Of a stretch of 64,000 bases of DNA, positions 62,186-64,000 are shown one piece after another (the first letter of the stretch is position 1; every line of letters begins with the position of its first letter). The position numbers and the translations under genes were made by a program. Below the pieces are notes generated by a model. It had not been told where the DNA came from. It ran no database searches and saw only the letters and a list, made by a program, of their open reading frames with translations. The DNA comes from Filimonas lacunae (lineage in GTDB: Bacteria > Bacteroidota > Bacteroidia > Chitinophagales > Chitinophagaceae), in NCBI RefSeq assembly GCF_002355595.1, contig NZ_AP017422.1, positions 2,108,001-2,172,000 on the forward strand, in the 5' to 3' direction.

Positions 62186-64000
62186 TTATTTATAAATGGT
62201 GGTGCCAATAGGCGTTGCTGGTTCAGCTGTTAATCCTTTCTTTTTAATGTTAAGTGTGTACCGGCAGGTGGCACATAATTTATCACCGCAGTAAGCTGCA
62301 TAGGTAATGTAATAAGTGCCTGCCTGTGTAAACGTATAAGGTATGCCGCTACCGGTGAGTGTTTGTATAAAATTACCGCCAGGGCCGGTGATGCGTAGCA
62401 CTATCTTTTTAGTGCAATCGGGCGAAGCGCACTGGAAGGTGGAATTGAACACATAGCTGGTATTTACATACAGGGTATAGGTTTCGTTACAGGTAATCTG
62501 CATACTGTTAGCCAGTGATGGAACGATGATAGCTTTGCTGGCTTGTGATAACGATATATCCGGGTTGGGGATAGGGGTGGCAATTGTTTTCCACGATATA
62601 CTGTTGCCGGTAAAATGGCTTTCTTTACAGCAATCAACCGAATCGGTGCCGCCGGTACCGGGTGTGGTATTGGTGCTTACACAAATAACGGTATCGCAGG
62701 TATTACAATCTTTATCCTTAAACGTAACACGGAAACAGATAGCATTGATGCGTAAGCGGCAGCATTCCGGAACAGTAGGCACAGGCAGTGTTAAAAGTAC
62801 AGGTATCTGATAGCTGCCGGCAGGCGCCTGGGTGCCCAGTTTCCAAACAAGTTCTTCCAGGCATTGATTGCCAGATGCGTTAGGAGGAAGTGTGGCATTG
62901 GCATAGTTGTCCCAAACCAAACCGCCTATCGTTTGCGTGCTGCTTTGCGGAAACAGGCAACCGCGGCCTATTACAGGCGTGTTGCAGTTGCTGCATCCTT
63001 TACTTTCCCAGGTGTAATTGATGTCCGCTACGCTAATCCGTAATTCCTGCAGGGCTTTGCTGGTAGTAACCTGTATGGTAGCTTGCTGTACCTGGTGGGT
63101 GGTGTCTGCCTGCAACTGACCCAGCGAAGCAGAAACACTTTTCAATACTTCTTTACAAGGTGTACAAGGTGGTGGAGGTACTTCCTGCTGCTGTACGGTT
63201 AAACATACATTGTTGCTTTCCACCGGGTTCATGACAGAGGTGCTGTTGTTGTTGGCAACAAGATCGCATATCATACCAATAGTGTTACAGGCTTGCTGTC
63301 CGGGTGTGGCATTGGTTGGCACTGTTACAGGAAAAGTAAAGGTGTAACTGCCGCCTGCCGGAATAGGATTGGTAAGGCTTATTTTAATACTATTCGGCTG
63401 AAAGCTTCCGGAGAAACTACCGGTATTGGCACAGGAAGTAGCTACAGTGGGCCATCCGGTAGCTATATTGGATACAGAGGAATAAGTGACGGTAGCACCC
63501 GGTATGGTCAATGCTGCTGTTGGAAACAGGGAAAACTGGCTATTGCGCGGCGTGCAGGTCATAATAGTGGCATCCCCCACAAACGGCATCCTGTCAATCA
63601 ATACAATATTCCCGATAGGGGTATTACCGGTGTTCTTTACGGTAATCTGGTAAATGGCAGTGCTGCCTGGGTAGCCATTACCTGTGGAACTGAAAGTGGC
63701 GTCCAGGTTGCCTTTTACCGCTTTTTCCACCTCTGCACGGGGCAGGGCGCAAATGTTAATGACATAGGGGCAGCCAAGATTGCCGCTACTATAATTAGTG
63801 CCTGTAACATTATAGTTCATATTGTAACTGCCATATGGTGCATTGCTGTTTACGGTTGCCTTAAAGCAAATGTCGTAAGTGGCATTACCTGTTGGAATAG
63901 TAGGCAGGTTCCATTTGGCATTGGTGCTGCTTTGATAAACAGGGTTGCTGCTAAAGCCCGTAAAGGTTTCAGAGCCGGGCAGGAAGGTGAGGAAGGCAGG
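62186..64000 (-). CDS. Large secreted protein with DUF11-like repeat, Cys-rich (N-terminus beyond window)
   Basis: The frame is open to the right edge, giving at least 604 residues; the ATG at 63820 is internal, since in-frame coding continues upstream of it (TYDICFKATVNSNAPYGSYN). It contains a DUF11/CARDB-like domain for extracellular proteins (STAIYQITVKNTGNTPIGNIVLIDRMP, NPIPAGGSYTFTFPVTVP). Long Cys-containing beta segments follow with pairs such as CTPC, CSNC, CNTC and CATC. There is no type IX sorting domain at the visible C-terminus, which ends ATPIGTTIYK. It is probably a surface or secreted structural protein. Confidence 0.72.
   Translation of the reverse strand, partial: PAFLTFLPGSETFTGFSSNPVYQSSTNAKWNLPTIPTGNATYDICFKATVNSNAPYGSYNMNYNVTGTNYSSGNLGCPYVINICALPRAEVEKAVKGNLDATFSSTGNGYPGSTAIYQITVKNTGNTPIGNIVLIDRMPFVGDATIMTCTPRNSQFSLFPTAALTIPGATVTYSSVSNIATGWPTVATSCANTGSFSGSFQPNSIKISLTNPIPAGGSYTFTFPVTVPTNATPGQQACNTIGMICDLVANNNSTSVMNPVESNNVCLTVQQQEVPPPPCTPCKEVLKSVSASLGQLQADTTHQVQQATIQVTTSKALQELRISVADINYTWESKGCSNCNTPVIGRGCLFPQSSTQTIGGLVWDNYANATLPPNASGNQCLEELVWKLGTQAPAGSYQIPVLLTLPVPTVPECCRLRINAICFRVTFKDKDCNTCDTVICVSTNTTPGTGGTDSVDCCKESHFTGNSISWKTIATPIPNPDISLSQASKAIIVPSLANSMQITCNETYTLYVNTSYVFNSTFQCASPDCTKKIVLRITGPGGNFIQTLTGSGIPYTFTQAGTYYITYAAYCGDKLCATCRYTLNIKKKGLTAEPATPIGTTIYK

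Overview
The window looks like chromosomal DNA of a Bacteroidota bacterium, most likely of the Chitinophagaceae/Sphingobacteriia type. The evidence is a SusC/SusD pair with surface lipoproteins, an adhesin ending in a type IX secretion (gliding-motility type B) sorting domain, DUF2851, DUF6702 and DUF2520 family proteins, a eukaryote-like sphingolipid delta-4 desaturase, and promoters that fit the Bacteroidota form TTG/TTTG-N17-23-TAnnTTTG. I see no rRNA, tRNA, CRISPR array, insertion sequence or prophage. Most of the content is core metabolism.

Layout. 1-1.6 kb: start of an AraC-type regulator, facing a DoxX protein and a PuuE-like deacetylase. 2.0-7.2 kb: a very large secreted beta-helix/MBG-repeat adhesin, split by a -1 frameshift inside a G6A tract. 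7.3-13.8 kb: a minus-strand SusC-SusD-fasciclin-DUF5007 uptake operon, facing a dipeptidyl peptidase IV (14.1-16.4 kb). 16.6-21.2 kb: a tiny, extremely acidic protein, topoisomerase I, an alpha/beta hydrolase and a DUF2520 protein. 21.2-21.3 kb: a candidate small RNA. 21.4-25.5 kb: a housekeeping run of ferredoxin, IscX, KdsC, UbiA-type prenyltransferase, Maf and DUF2851. 25.5-33.8 kb: OsmC, lipoyl synthase, YtxH, a diheme cytochrome, SmpB, AccD, class II aldolase and thiolase.

33.9-35.3 kb: a compact regulatory cluster (XRE-type regulator, Crp/Fnr regulator, AhpD-like peroxidase) with two clear operator palindromes. 35.5-45.8 kb: ABC permease, S-adenosylhomocysteinase facing an Lrp/AsnC regulator, three unknown proteins, sialate O-acetylesterase, a SelW-like protein and an orphan histidine kinase. 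45.8-52.3 kb: GNAT, ValRS, the sphingolipid desaturase and a TonB-dependent receptor-like barrel. 52.4-57.3 kb: the M1 peptidase, HupE and DUF6702 set, and a CorC/HlyC-type membrane protein. 57.5-62 kb: a small lipoprotein with an in-frame stop at codon 3, a cupin protein, and a YciF-like/KatE stress pair. 62.2 kb to the end: an incomplete large secreted Cys-rich protein.

Most gene pairs that converge or end a transcript are separated by strong hairpin terminators, so transcription units are well delimited. The least ordinary observations are the canonically phased G GGG GGA frameshift in the adhesin, the orphan promoter plus terminator at 21.2-21.3 kb, the Fnr-type dyad before the AhpD-like gene, the eukaryote-like desaturase, and the Sus-like locus that carries a fasciclin protein and no glycanase. 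Start codons were moved from the longest frame where a signal peptide, promoter or homology argued for it. No database search was possible, so family names come from recognised motifs.
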